From NCBI GenBank assembly GCA_030248195.1, contig JASAND010008634.1, positions 35,960 through 99,959 on the forward strand: DNA of 64,000 nt, given 5' to 3'. A program made the position numbers and the translations under genes. A model generated the notes under the pieces. The model saw nothing but the letters and a program-made list of their open reading frames with translations. It was not told the origin of the DNA and made no database searches. The DNA is from Trissonchulus latispiculum (taxonomy: Eukaryota; Nematoda; Enoplea; Enoplida; Ironidae). Positions 34,232 through 45,169 of this stretch are shown piece by piece. The number at the start of each line of letters is the position of its first letter. Positions within the stretch are counted from its first letter, which is position 1.

Positions 34232-37200
34232 CTAAAACAAGGGGAGTTTTAATTAAATCCACACACCTCAAAGCTTGAATACTCTAAATAAATCAACGCT
34301 AGAATTGTATTTATTGGAATTAAAAAGTTTGAAGGAATTATTATCGTAGTAACGTATAAAAACATAATTGCATTATAATGCTACGCATGTGTTTATCTGC
34401 CAGCAGCCATTTGTGAAAATTGACCATGATGATTAAGTAACAAACATTATGTAAGTATATAATTCTATTTACCTCTCCCATCGTTTCCGGGATTGCCGCC
34501 AGGACCAGGTCCTCCATCTGGGCCAGGACCTCCGGCTTGACCGACGGAACCGGCTTGACCAGGGTTACCTGGGTTTCCTGGACCCCCAGGATTACCAGCC
34601 ATACCCTTTGGTCCCTTGATACCTGAAACGAATTAAAAATGGAGGTTTGCGACAGGATCATTTTATAATTTATACCTCCACTTACAATCGAGAATTTTAA
34701 TTCCTGTATATAAGGACTAGTGTTTTTCACCGGCCCAATTTTTCGTGGGCCGTCCGGCGCTCGTGACGCCGGCCGGTGCCGCTTTTTGCCGGCTGTCCAA
34801 AATACAAGTAGAAATATAAGATATTTGACAGTTTGCAAGGCAGATTGTAGCAAGTTTAAGGCGATAAGCCGCAGAAACTGTCACTGGCTGGCCTGCCGAC
34901 CCTGGACCTGGGCCGGCCGGTCTAGACAGGGCCGGTACACAACGCTAATATAAAGTAAAAATGATATCTACTCAGTTTTGCTCACGTGGCATTTCATATG
35001 GCATTGTCAAACTTACATACTATAGTTTAAAATTTAATTTAAAATTTATTTACCTAATGTTTTGAAATTCGACTGAAATTAGCGTCAAAGTCACTAAACA
35101 GAAATAAATATATGCTATACCAGGAGGCCCAGCGGGTCCAGGTGGACCGCGTGCTCCAGGTGGGCATGGCATGCATCCTCCCATGCTCATTGTGGTAGCT
35201 TCGGTATCACCTCCAGCTTCACCGGGAGGTCCGTCTTGACCGGGATCTCCAGCGTCACCAGGATCACCAGGATTGCCCTTGTTTCCAGGTGGGCCAGGTG
35301 GGCAACTGTTGGCTTCGTTGCACACTAAAACATGTATGTCAATCAGTAAATATATAATATGTGAAAATTAATCTCTAATGAGTTCCATATTTGCTTCAAA
35401 ATACTAATTAGAATGGATGGCATGAGCTTAGTCCCATTCGACATAGGGTAATATGTTCGATTAGGTTTGTAAAGGTGTAAACTTAAGGTGCTGGTATCCT
35501 TTTGTGCAGTGCTTTTGTGGTGATTTTTCGAAACGCTATAACTTTCGCAATTTTGGGAGTTGGAAAGAGCTTTATACATCGTTTTAAAGGTTATTATCTG
35601 TACATTCACATGAGCTTACAGAACTGGCAAAATTGGCAAAGAATAGCAAAAAAATTTCCGACATGCTGACACCTGACAGACTGAATATAGACCGAAAATT
35701 TTTGAACATCGATTTCTCAAAACTGTAGAATCGGCCAAAATTTCTTCTTGCGCCATCATATGAAGGACATGTGGGCCGAGGGACATTTTTTTGGATTTGG
35801 CTCAACAAGTCTCAGTACTCCAGAAAATCCGGCAAATGCGCGATGACACGAAATTTCGCAACTTTCTATTCAGTTTTCTCACAACTGGAGATGTTTTAGC
35901 TCAAACCAAGAAAAATGTCCCTCCGCAATAGGGCGAATTTTCATTCAGCCAAAAATCACGCGATTCTATTGGGTAGTTTTCGAGAAATCAATGTTCAAAA
36001 CAAAATAATCGCAATTTTGTCAAAATGGTTTTTCGGCGGATTCTCTAGCTTAAAGCAACGAACTCCAGCGAATAGGTATTGATAAAATGCGCAATTGAAC
36101 GGTGTATCGATTAAGTATAAATAAGCCGAAATTTCTGTAAGATTTGGCAGTAATTTTGAAAAAACTGATTTCTTAAAAAATGGCCATTTTTTGACCCCAA
36201 AAATCGTTTTGGGCTTATACTGCCTTAACCACAAGAGATAGCGCAAAAGTTGTAAAAGCAAAAATGTTCATTTTGGTGCCCTCTTTCCAGCTATAACAGC
36301 CAATCCGGTGTAGCGATTATGTACTGAGAGAATAAGGGCAAAAACCAAAACTTTTTTATCTTTACACCTAAAAATCCGGGACTGGTCCCAGAATGTTAAA
36401 GAGCACGAAAATAAAGTATTTGGTAAGTTCCATCTACTTTCATAAAGAAGTGAAGCTTGTAGGGTCGAATTTACACAAAGCGATACCAGCACCTTAAAAC
36501 TGAAAGGAACGGCTTTCTTTTGTTAATCACATCCAGTTAATGAGTGTAAGAACATACTGCATGATCCACCACCAGGCATCAGAACGCCAGTTCCATCAGT
36601 GGGAGCGCCACCGTTTCCACCTCCACCTCCTCCATTACCTCCGCCGCCTCCACCACCATTGCCACCACCCCCGCCGCCATTACCGCCGAATCCACCCCCA
36701 TTTCCGCCGCCACCGTTGCCACCTCCATTACCACCTCCACCGCCACCGTTGCCTCCGCCAGCAGCGTAGCCGCCACCGCCTCCACCGTTTCCTCCACCTC
36801 CGTTTCCGCCACCACCGCCGCCGCCGCCGCCGCCGTAGGCTTGTCGGAGTTTTCGTGGAACTGCTGCACTCAGGGGTACCAAATCCTTCCAGACAGATTC
36901 CGTCAGTACCTAAACATACATATTATACAAAGAGGAGAATAGCCAGTTGAAAATTATATGATTGATTCATGCCAATCGAGTTGTTTTGCTAGGTTTTTTA
37001 CATTAAAAAACCGTACCGATGATGTCTAACTGGTGAACAAAGGCAAGCAGCTAAACAAAGATGTACAGAAAAACTAAAAATCAACTGAGTTTTTTGTTCT
37101 TAATGTAAGGAAAATAAAAATTCCACCTTAGCTATTAAAAATGCTATCCTAACTAGGCATCTAGAAAAACCGGACAATAGTTGTTTCTATAAATCTGTAG

Positions 37201-37399
37201 TGCTTGTTTGTGGAAAAAGAAGCCTTATTCCCTAAAATGATTTGAGTAAGATTACCTTGAACTCGTCCATATCAGCATCCAGCTCAGCTCGGGCGTCCGA
37301 GATCTCAGAGTAGATAACGGGCAAGAGCATCAGAGAAGCCAAGATGGTACCCAAGGAGAGCACGATGGCCACGAGGGCCCAGCAACGCACAGACAACAT
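33891..37399 (-). CDS. Cuticle collagen gene, five exons, about 396 aa
   Basis: It encodes a secreted structural protein of the nematode cuticle. Exons on the minus strand: 37399-37256, 36909-36558, 35324-35121, 34622-34473, 34231-33891; all phases agree (1191 coding bases). Residues 1-48 are the nematode cuticle-collagen N-terminal domain with its membrane/signal stretch. Exon 2 is dominated by Gly-Asn repeats (GGGGN). Exons 3-5 give interrupted Gly-X-Y blocks with cysteine clusters ([26 protein letters not shown]) and a second Gly-Asn tail ending GGYKKH. Short knots between Gly-X-Y blocks are standard for the family; the two long Gly/Asn regions are not. A TATTTAAG box lies about 61 bp upstream of the ATG. 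Confidence 0.93.
34473..34622 (-). CDS. Collagen exon 4
   Basis: The acceptor is GTTTCAG, the donor GTAAAT. Continuous Gly-[18 protein letters not shown] through GNPGNDGRG. Confidence 0.92.
34725..34945. mobile_element. CCGGCC-rich element in collagen intron 3
   Basis: A G/C-rich insertion in an AT-rich intron, with CACCGGCCC on the left and GGGCCGGTA on the right inverted. It resembles the CCGGCCGG-rich stretch at 39030-39290. Ends and duplication are not certain. Confidence 0.45.
35121..35324 (-). CDS. Collagen exon 3
   Basis: The acceptor is TGTTTTAG, the donor GTATAG. It encodes [20 protein letters not shown], a short non-helical break with GGCMPCPPG, then resumed Gly-X-Y. Confidence 0.92.
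35487..36493. mobile_element. TTAA-flanked MITE in collagen intron 2, 1.0 kb
   Basis: GGTGCTGGTATCCTTTTGTG on the left and ACAAAGCGATACCAGCACC on the right are inverted and sit exactly between TTAA at 35483-35486 and 36494-36497. Non-coding. Confidence 0.82.
36558..36909 (-). CDS. Collagen exon 2, Gly/Asn-rich
   Basis: The acceptor is TGTTTAG, the donor GTATGT. It starts [20 protein letters not shown] (the W-K segment completes the N-terminal domain; PRKLRQA may be a processing-type basic site) followed by about 75 residues of Gly and Asn. It ends PGGGSC in phase 1. Confidence 0.9.
37256..37399 (-). CDS. Collagen exon 1
   Basis: ATG at 37399-37397. [20 protein letters not shown] begins the hydrophobic segment, then [19 protein letters not shown], the family signature. 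The donor is GTAATC. Confidence 0.93.
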
Positions 37400-37459
37400 G
37401 TTTCAGTTGATTAGTTGAAGAAAAGAAGTCAGTTGGTTGGCGTCTGTCAAAGGTCCTTC

Positions 37460-37467
37460 CTTAAATA
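37460..37467 (-). promoter_or_regulatory. TATA-like box of the collagen gene
   Basis: TATTTAAG on the minus strand, about 61 bases before the start codon; the position suits a short 5' leader. Inferred from sequence only. Confidence 0.45.
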
Positions 37468-37469
37468 CT

Positions 37470-38152
37470 TTAGAAAAGGGGGATTTTAGGGTTAAAATTT
37501 CAGCAAAAGTGGGCCAAAAACTGCCGATTCTTTCAATTAGTCTAGATTTTTTCTGGGATGACATTACAATTTTCTTAAAGCCTTTTGTTTTATTTTAATC
37601 CTAATTCTCGTTTTCCCCAATTTAATTGTGACGTGCTGTGCTAATGCAGTTTTAACGTCTGAAAACATTAAATAAGTTTTTAAAATGGCATATGTTTACA
37701 TCTTTTATGGTGCATTTTTTGACTGGTTGTAAAAGGGGATTTTAATCTTCTGTCATCTCTGCCACCAATCTGTCAAACCAAATATAGTAATCTTTGTCAC
37801 AGGTTACAGTTCTCGAAAGTTCGTAACACAAAATTTGCCCTTCCTTTCTTTAGGTTTTCATAATGTTTTAATTTTTCTTTAAATTTTTTTGTGCAAATGT
37901 TATATCTCCTGATGCAATTAAAAGAATAAACTTACCGGAAACAGTGAGTGTATGTACTTCAGTGAAATGACAAAATCTGAAAAACCTCAACAAAGCGCTC
38001 AATTTTCCTTTAGTGTGAGCATCATGTTAGTTTCTTCACCTAGCGATAGCTGGTGAAACTGTTTCATATTTAGTAAGAAATTGTATAAGTTACATTTTAC
38101 TATAGCTGGTGATTTTAAGGTGAAAATCAAGATATTCACAAGTTGGTAGGTA
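37470..38152. other. Upstream of collagen, no gene seen
   Basis: AT-rich sequence that probably includes the collagen promoter region. No open frame of note and no repeat recognised. Confidence 0.4.
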
Positions 38153-38160
38153 GGTTGTCA

Positions 38161-38976
38161 CAGAGTTGGCGCCGGGTCCGGGTACCCGCGGGGACCCGCG
38201 GGTACCCGCGGGCCGGGCCGGGTCCGGGTCCAACTTTAGGACCCGCGGGTTCGGGTACCCGCGGGTCCGTACCCGGGTCCGGGTCCAAAATACTGAAGAA
38301 AACTGGATTTTGGTTCATTTAGGGATGTTAAAACAATTTTTCTTTTCTTTTAGAACAAAAAGTTGGTAGAACCTGTCAGGCATTGAATGTTTAGTAGTTA
38401 CCTAGCTGAGGTTTTTCTAATCTACGTTGCTCTGTTGGGCTAGAAACAACATACGTAGCTAGAATTGGAAGTAGAAATATGATAACTCGAATAAATTATT
38501 TAGTATAAAATTTTGCAATGCACGCAAAAGTTAAATTACTAACAAGCTCAAGAATATTGTTTTCAAATACAAGCCACTAAAAATTCGTTCACCTTCTTTC
38601 CTACGGAGCAATCGTAACTTACATATCCGAAGGACAGCCTCACACTGTCTCTGGACTTAAGATAGAAACTGTTACCACCATCCAAACTATCCATCCAATT
38701 TTGTTAGCCCTAGCATTGAAATCGTATTAAAATTGTCGTACTGCGTAAAATAAATATACCTAAAGTTTATCACAGGTTTTATTCACACATTGCAGTAGTA
38801 AAACTGTAGTGAAATTTAAGAATGCAGTAAAATTTTGAATGAAGTGAAGGTTTGAAATGCAAACTGGTTCTATTTTAGATCCGGGTACCCGGATCCGGGT
38901 CTGGATGGGTCTGGGTCCGAGCTAACGGGTCCGGGTCCGGGCCGGGTCTGAAATTTTGGACCCGGAGCCAACTCTG
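38161..38976. mobile_element. hAT-type MITE with GGGTCCGGGTACCCG-rich shoulders, 816 bp
   Basis: Inverted termini CAGAGTTGGC and GCCAACTCTG are flanked by exact 8-bp GGTTGTCA (38153-38160, 38977-38984). Both ends carry arrays of GGGTCCGGGT and ACCCGCGGG; the middle is AT-rich and non-coding. Confidence 0.87.
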
Positions 38977-39029
38977 GGTTGTCATTAGTAGGGTTATGCT
39001 CAATACAAAAAAAGTGGGGCGGGACTTTT

Positions 39030-39290
39030 GAACCCGGCCGACCGGCCTGGTCTAATAGGCCGGCCGGCACCAGTTTTAGCCTATTTTTCGTGTATTTTGC
39101 AAAATTTTTAGCAATAAATAATGCTGCATACAGTTACTCCAGGTTATGTATAGGTAACAAATTTGTAATATCAAGTATTGTCCTGGTTCTGCAGACCTGT
39201 CGGCCGGCCTGCTTTTTCTGACCCGACCGGCCGGATTGGCGGCATTGTGGGCCGCTCGGACGGCCGGCCGTGTTTTTCTCGGCGGCCAAC
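39030..39290. mobile_element. CCGGCCGG-rich MITE fragment
   Basis: Repeated GGCCGGCCGG strings and TTTTTCTCGGCGGCCAACAA near the right end resemble the element at 34725. Left end not found, so it is incomplete or diverged. Confidence 0.4.
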
Positions 39291-39599
39291 AACTCTACCG
39301 CAAGCCTTACAAATCGCTTTCATTATTATCGTTGTCGGTTCTTAGTTTAACGAGATCCATAATCTTTAATTAAGGATATTACGATATAAAGTATCAAACT
39401 TTATGAAGCATGGAGTAGAAAGTAAAAAAACAGCTGGTAGAAAAACAAAGATATATAACAATTGTACGTAGCAACAACAAAGTTTGGACACATATCGATT
39501 TAAACAATTTAAACGATTTAAACGTTTGCATTTGGTCAATTTCCCCATGACATTTCAGTCACAGATTCTTAATCCTGCTCAATCAGCCTTGAAGTAAAG

Positions 39600-39619
39600 A
39601 TCCTGTCTCTAAAAATATA

Positions 39620-39673
<54 letters not shown>

Positions 39674-39690
39674 TATATATATCTATATAT
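39600..39690. repeat. (TA)n-(T)n-(TA)n simple repeat
   Basis: About 24 bases of AT repeat, then roughly 37 T, then more AT repeat. Confidence 0.95.
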
Positions 39691-40392
39691 ATTTATAGTG
39701 GAGGACGATGTTTCAGAAGGGCACTTCACTCAGTCTCAACTATCAACTATCATCAACTCAAAACCACAAATTTTGGTTTTAATTTCTCCAATTATTAAAA
39801 TATTTGCCTATTCTGTTTAAACACACATTCTTTAAGCTTTTTGCTATACTCCATTCTTCATCAACTTTTAATACGGAACTTCATAATCCATAATTAAAAA
39901 TTTGGCTTCACGAAATATACAAATACATACAATTACAATTAATATAAAGAAAGTCATTTTTAAGGTTTGTGCCAACCGGAATAGAAGTATTAGCAGTGAC
40001 TGAGCGGGCCTACTAAGCCAGACGCATGCACTTGGTAAATATAGACAGCTGAACTGGAATTTCACATCCATTCTTGGATTCGATTATATCCTGAGTACCT
40101 ACCTACGACAGGTTATCAGGTTGCATAGTCTAACCCACTCTATTAGGGGCAAAGTTTGAGTTAAATGTTTTCAATGTTGATCTGTTTGGTGTACTTAAAA
40201 TGATCAACTTCGTAGTCTGTTTTTCTCAACCTATTAAGGAGTCAAACGCCAGATACGCCAACTTTAATACAGCTGCTGATCATTGCTTAATCTTTAACCT
40301 TCTTAACTGTATAAGCGGACATCACAAATTTGTCTCCTCAAGTCTTACATCTTTGAATAAAAAACTTAGACAAACAAAATCTTCCGCTATAG

Positions 40393-41302
40393 TCACTTTT
40401 CTGCGACAGCGTCATCATCACTTTCTTCTTGAATATAACCCATGGAATGAAGCTTTCCCTGAAATTCTCCATAGGGTTGCGTTGGAATCGATACCCGTTT
40501 ATTGGTGCCAGTCAGCGATTCTCGAGGGCTCAGCGGTGCATTCGAAGCAGTCACTATGCTTGAACTTCGCCTTGAGCTGGACATAAAGGTCGATGTAGTT
40601 GAGACAGACAGGCGTCGCATGGTATCGCCAAAGTTCGCCGCTCTAGAGGCCAGGTGACGTCTTTTCTCATTGGCTGCTTCCAGCATTGCCGTAAATTCTC
40701 GTCGAAAGTTTTCATTAAACACTCCATATAGCACTGGATTGACACAGCAGGACAGAAGGCCAAAAATGTGACAGTACGCAAAAATGTGGATTCGATACAG
40801 GGAAGGATTGAAGCTAACTATGCTCATGTAAATGTTGAGGGGGAGCCAGGTTATGGCAAATGCAAAGACTACTGCCAGAACTAATCGTTGAATTTTTCGA
40901 TACAGAGCAACGCTGTCTCGATGTCGATGAACGTAGGCGGGTGTCGACTGATAGTGAGATATGAAACTGTCCCTTTGGGCCATCCGATGTGTTATCATGG
41001 CGTTCCAGAAAATGATACCGGCCAGCGGTAACAGGTACTGAAATAGGAAACAAAATATGGTATACACCTGGCGAGCACAGCTGCCAAATGTTGACCAATT
41101 TTCTTCTGTACAAACCATTGGTTCCAGTCCACAGCCTTGAAGTAAATTTTGCTCAGAGTTAGTGACGGCTGGCGATTTCGTTCCAGTGGCTACGATCATT
41201 GGTGCTGTCATTAGCAAGGCCATGCACCAAATTAGGAAAGAGCAAGCCATAAGCACTGCTCGCTGAAGATTTCGATTCAGAGGAAAAATGACAAGAATAT
41301 AC
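40393..41302 (-). CDS. GPCR exon 3
   Basis: The acceptor is TTTCTAG. From the YxxVxxP part of the DRY region through TM4-TM7 and the cytoplasmic tail; stop TGA at 40395-40393. Confidence 0.9.
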
Positions 41303-42663
41303 CTAGAAACCATAGGAATAAGAATATTAGAGATTGGAAAATGACACGGGAAAGTTCTTTCAAAGAGTCCTTTTCACCAACAGACATATATAATTTCTTA
41401 TATGCTTATATGCTTTTTCAAAAATATGTGACTACAGTTTGGGAACAAATTCCAATCTTAGCTTGTGCCTTGGTAACTCAATCGGTAGAGCGTTGTCCTA
41501 GTCAGTCAAAAGTTATGGGTTCAATCCCCATCTCAGTCCCGATTTTTTGGGTTGGAAGTGCTGTAGTGACGTCCTTATATCTTTTCGGTTATTATCCTGT
41601 AAAATGTATATTACATATTAAGATCTAAAATTTCTCTTGAAGTAGCGTTAAACTTTCTTTATCAATTGATGATGCTGTTCTGCTAACGTTTTTTTACAAC
41701 TTTAAGAATTGTACCTGTCTATGCTGATCGCAGTAATGCATAATGTGGAGACAAAGATGTTCATAGTTTGAATTGAGGATACAAGCTTGCACATTCCATC
41801 GCCCCAGTTCCAAAACCCGTACAAAATAGATTTTAGGGTCAAAGGTCCACTAACAGTCGACATACACAAATCCGAAATGGCTAGCATGGCAATGAAAGAA
41901 TTGTGGGCTGTTCTCATTTGGACGTTTCTCAACATGGCATACAGAACTGTGAGATTTCCTAAAAAATAGAAAGCTTCCATCATAATCCATCAAGTAAAAA
42001 TACAAGAATGGCTGCGGGCCATTGGGATGGAAATGATTGTGTTCAGTAAAGATTTAATTTTTGAGCAGGCTGAAATGTTAAAGCTGATTTATGGTACCAT
42101 GACCAGCCACGAGTAGGAGTGCGCCGATGCTCGTCTGCATGCATTTGTGAACTGGAATCCGCCGAATGTTAATGTGTTACAAAGGCATGCTGTAAACAGA
42201 AGCGTCGATGTGTGTCAACCAGCGTCAACGTATGTTAGCGACTACGAAAGCAGGATGCATGGATCTCAGCGCAGGTTCACAAAATTAAACGCAAAGGTAT
42301 TGATGCCACAATCTAAAGTTGTTGTCAGAAACAATTTTTGATTCATTTTTGATGATAGCTTAGCAGTCTTTCAAAACCACAAAGTACAAAAGTCTTACCC
42401 ATGCTGCCAAGTAGGGCAACAATTCCATAGAGTGCCACAATTGACCATTGTAACTCCGGCTGATCATGAAAAGTATTGTCTATCCGATTAAGTTGTACTT
42501 TAACCTGTTCACAAATGAGTCGATCAACTAGAATAGAGGCGCTCGGTTCCAGTATTTCTGTACTTCTGGTAACAGGAGTAGTTGAGTCATAAACACTGTT
42601 TAAATCGTCTGAATTTGGTGCAGAATCGGAAGGATTCATTAGACTAAAATATCTAACAAACAT
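40393..42663 (-). CDS. Rhodopsin-class neuropeptide-type GPCR, three exons, about 472 aa
   Basis: It is a seven-helix G protein-coupled receptor of the plasma membrane. Exons on the minus strand: 42663-42399, 41958-41715, 41302-40393; phases agree and the sum is 1419 bases with the stop. TM1 is split by intron 1 and carries the GN motif (LLGSMGNLTVLYAML). TM2 has LAISDL. The DRY motif at the end of TM3 is split by intron 2 (SIDR/Y). TM6 has FAITWLPLN and TM7 NPVLYG, then NENFRREF. These features fit the neuropeptide Y/F-like receptor group; the ligand is inferred only. The N-terminus could start at MFVRYF or at the second Met (MNPSDSAP). The tail is Ser/Thr-rich and ends DDDAVAEK. No disabling change is seen. 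Confidence 0.9.
41467..41539 (+). tRNA. Decayed tRNA-Thr(AGT)-like sequence in GPCR intron 2
   Basis: The D arm (ACTCAATCGGTAGAGC) and T arm (ATGGG-TTCAATC-CCCAT, perfect stem) are tRNA-like. The anticodon arm TTGTC-CTAGTCA-GTCAA gives anticodon AGT with one mismatch. The acceptor stem GCCTTGG/CTCAGTC pairs poorly. A tRNA pseudogene or a tRNA-derived SINE head is likelier than a working tRNA. Confidence 0.55.
41715..41958 (-). CDS. GPCR exon 2
   Basis: The acceptor is TTTTTTAG, the donor GTACAA. It holds the end of TM1, TM2 (SFIAMLAISDLCMS), the disulfide Cys (GDGMCKLV) and TM3. Confidence 0.9.
42399..42663 (-). CDS. GPCR exon 1
   Basis: It encodes the extracellular N-terminus (acidic, Ser/Thr-rich) and most of TM1 (WSIVALYGIVALLGSMG). 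The donor is GTAAGA. Confidence 0.88.
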
Positions 42664-42699
42664 ATTTTATTTGTATGCTGGAAGTAAGTCTGGAATAAT

Positions 42700-43400
42700 G
42701 AGGCAATGCTGTGGTGGAAATAAATTTTATTGGAATTCCTGTGGTCGTGGAAATTGGGGCATCTTATAACCTAATTATCGAATATGGGACGGCCTGAGGT
42801 ATCTAACTGAGTGTAGGTTAACTTAGTTACCATCGCTTGGCTGGCTACAGAAGGGGTTGCATTTTGTCAAAAACATTATTCAGGGAGTCTCTAAATAAGG
42901 AATGGAAAGAAAGCTATTCCTTGCAGTTTGAAAATAAACATCTGTGCCATATTATACCAAACAGTGGCCCAAGGGAGCTTTCCAACTTGGCACTGTGGTT
43001 TTATTTTTGCAATCCAAAAAAGCGCCCACTCCCGAAAACGTTGAAAACGGGCGAAAACGGGCGTTTTTTGAAAACCAACTAATTATTGCGGTTTCGTCTA
43101 TTTTCGAAAAGTACGGTAGTCTATGGGTGCGGTCCACACGCGTTTTATTGTATGGACCACTGTTTGGCACAGTACGGTATGTGATTAGAGCACGTTAAAA
43201 TCTGGAACTATGTATGGGATAAATTGAGGGATTGCTTCATCCATCCATGAATTAGTTTTCGACTTTGCAATCTTTCTTTGACTTTACGCTTAGACTTATG
43301 CGACTTGGATACTCCAAAAATTAAAATATTGCAGTATAAATGCTTTTTCCACATAATTTCTACAGAATAAAAGCTTTAGCTAGACCGCTCGTTAAGTTGC
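42700..43400. other. Upstream of the GPCR, no gene seen
   Basis: Overlapping short open frames on both strands (42837-43198) read through an A/T-rich stretch with CGAAAACG repeats. None has protein features. Confidence 0.35.
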
Positions 43401-43408
43401 TTGCCTAA

Positions 43409-43846
43409 GGTGGTGATTCCTCTTGGAGACATCAACTTTCTCTTTTTAATGAATATACAATGGGACCAGTTTTGGTTTTCAAAAAATTTTTAACGGTTTA
43501 TTGATAAGTGCAATTTTCAGATTTTTTGCAGGCTGAAGTAATTTTTTCGTGAGACGTTCGTCATTCGATAAAAGCTAGAAAGTTGCTTCAAAAAGTAAAA
43601 ATGTTGAGCACTCCGAGATATTTCGAATGAATATACATAGTTATAAAGGCTTAGGCTTAGGCTTGACTGTGCAACTGTCAAACTGTCAAAAATTGGCAAA
43701 TGCTACCCTGAAGGCAAATGTCAAAGTATTGAAACGGGATTGCGCGGAGGGTGGTAGAACGCTAAAATAGGTGTTTTTGGAAAGTTTCGTCAAATTTCAC
43801 ATTGATTCCGTCAACCAACAATAGTTGCCCAAAAGGAATCACCACC
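43409..43846. mobile_element. TTAA-type MITE, short relative of the 25237 element
   Basis: GGTGGTGATTCCTCTTGG on the left and CAAAAGGAATCACCACC on the right; outer bases CTAA (left, one change) and TTAA (right). The interior shares strings with 25340-26160 (for example GCGCGGAGGGTGGTAGAACG). Confidence 0.75.
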
Positions 43847-43852
43847 TTAACT

Positions 43853-44970
43853 CGCTCCACTTTTACACCTAAACACACCAAGACATTCTTCTTGCACAGA
43901 AGTTAGTGGGAAAAGATGAACGATTGGGTGTAATAACGAAGACTGCTATGCCCCTCTGAAAGTGGGCTATTGAATATGTAATAGAATTTCAATCTCTAGA
44001 AATGTTCCACCTTTTCCAATGACGTATCTAAGAAACGGAGTAGAAATTTTCTTTCCATTTCTTGATAAAGTGTCAGCTCCGTCTCAACACCTCAGATAAG
44101 CGGCATATCCATTATGATAAGCTTCCGCCAAATTTTTTCAATCACTAAATTATATTTGGAAAAACATTTCCACCGAGTTTCTTATTTCAGACAACTGCAG
44201 GCACTTCCTCGCCTTAAAAGGCACTCTAGATCTATGAGCTTATTTACTTAGCCATAAATTTGTTCGCTGTGATACTCTAAAGCCTTAGACAAAAATAGAA
44301 ATGAGGCTGCTGAGAGGTGGTTAACGGGCTGACCTAAAAGGCACAAAAATACCTGTGAAACGGATAAACTAAAAATTAGAATGATTGATTGAGAATAGCA
44401 TGTGAGAGTAAATCTTAGCAGTACTTATAAGGTAAAGCTCGAGGTAAAACTCGTATTACCGTATACTTGGTCATTCAGTGTCTTGATTGCTGCGTCGCTC
44501 CATATCGGTTCAATTAATGACTTATCTTACAATATTGGAAGGGTTAATGTAGAAAAGACAGATAAATTCTTAACTGAGATACTACTCTGCTTATGGAAAG
44601 CTGAGCACTAATTATCTGGAGGGTGTAAAATTCATTCAGTCCGTTAACTGTAATTAACATAATTAACACAAAGTTAAATTAATTGGAATAAGAACCAATA
44701 ACAAGTCACAAGTCGACACTTTACCTACTAACATAAAACAAAAACTAATAATTAGGGTAATTTCAGATTTGCTCAAAATTTCAAAACCAATTGGAGAACT
44801 GAAAGCAATGATGTCTTAAAAGAAGATTCTTTAGAGAGACATGTTGAAAGATAGAAAAAGTAAACTGCTTTCAAGAGTAAATAATATAGTAAGCGTACCC
44901 CCGTTTGGACCAAGTACTGATATGTTGGGGTCAGTAGCGTCCAATTTGTGGGAGGGGTCAGCCATTATCT
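43853..44970. other. No gene seen
   Basis: AT-rich; a 69-codon plus-strand frame at 44402 has no recognisable features. Confidence 0.35.
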
Positions 44971-44971
44971 T

Positions 44972-45166
44972 AAGGTGCATCCATAGTTCCAGACGCAACC
45001 AGACGCGCGGAGACGCGCGTCGACGCGCGTACGCAAGCGTCTGCATGCGTTCGTGAGCATGAATACGCTACAATTATTTTTAAACGGTTAAAACGGCATG
45101 TTACAATCTGAGGCGGTCAACGCGCGTCTCTCTGCGTTCGCGACTATGAATGCAACTTTACAATCG
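44972..45166. mobile_element. Short inverted-repeat MITE, 195 bp
   Basis: GGTGCATCCATAGTTCCAGA on the left and the inverted TATGAATGCAAC on the right, each followed inward by GACGCGCG-rich sequence. CpG-rich against an AT-rich background. No certain target duplication. Confidence 0.55.
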
Positions 45167-45169
45167 TCA

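Noticed and set aside
33854..34252. His/Leu-rich ORF antisense to collagen
   Set aside because: It is the complement of Gly-X-Y and Gly/Asn codons; composition alone keeps it open.
36540..36950. His/Arg-rich ORF antisense to collagen exon 2
   Set aside because: Same reason: the reverse complement of glycine/asparagine codons.
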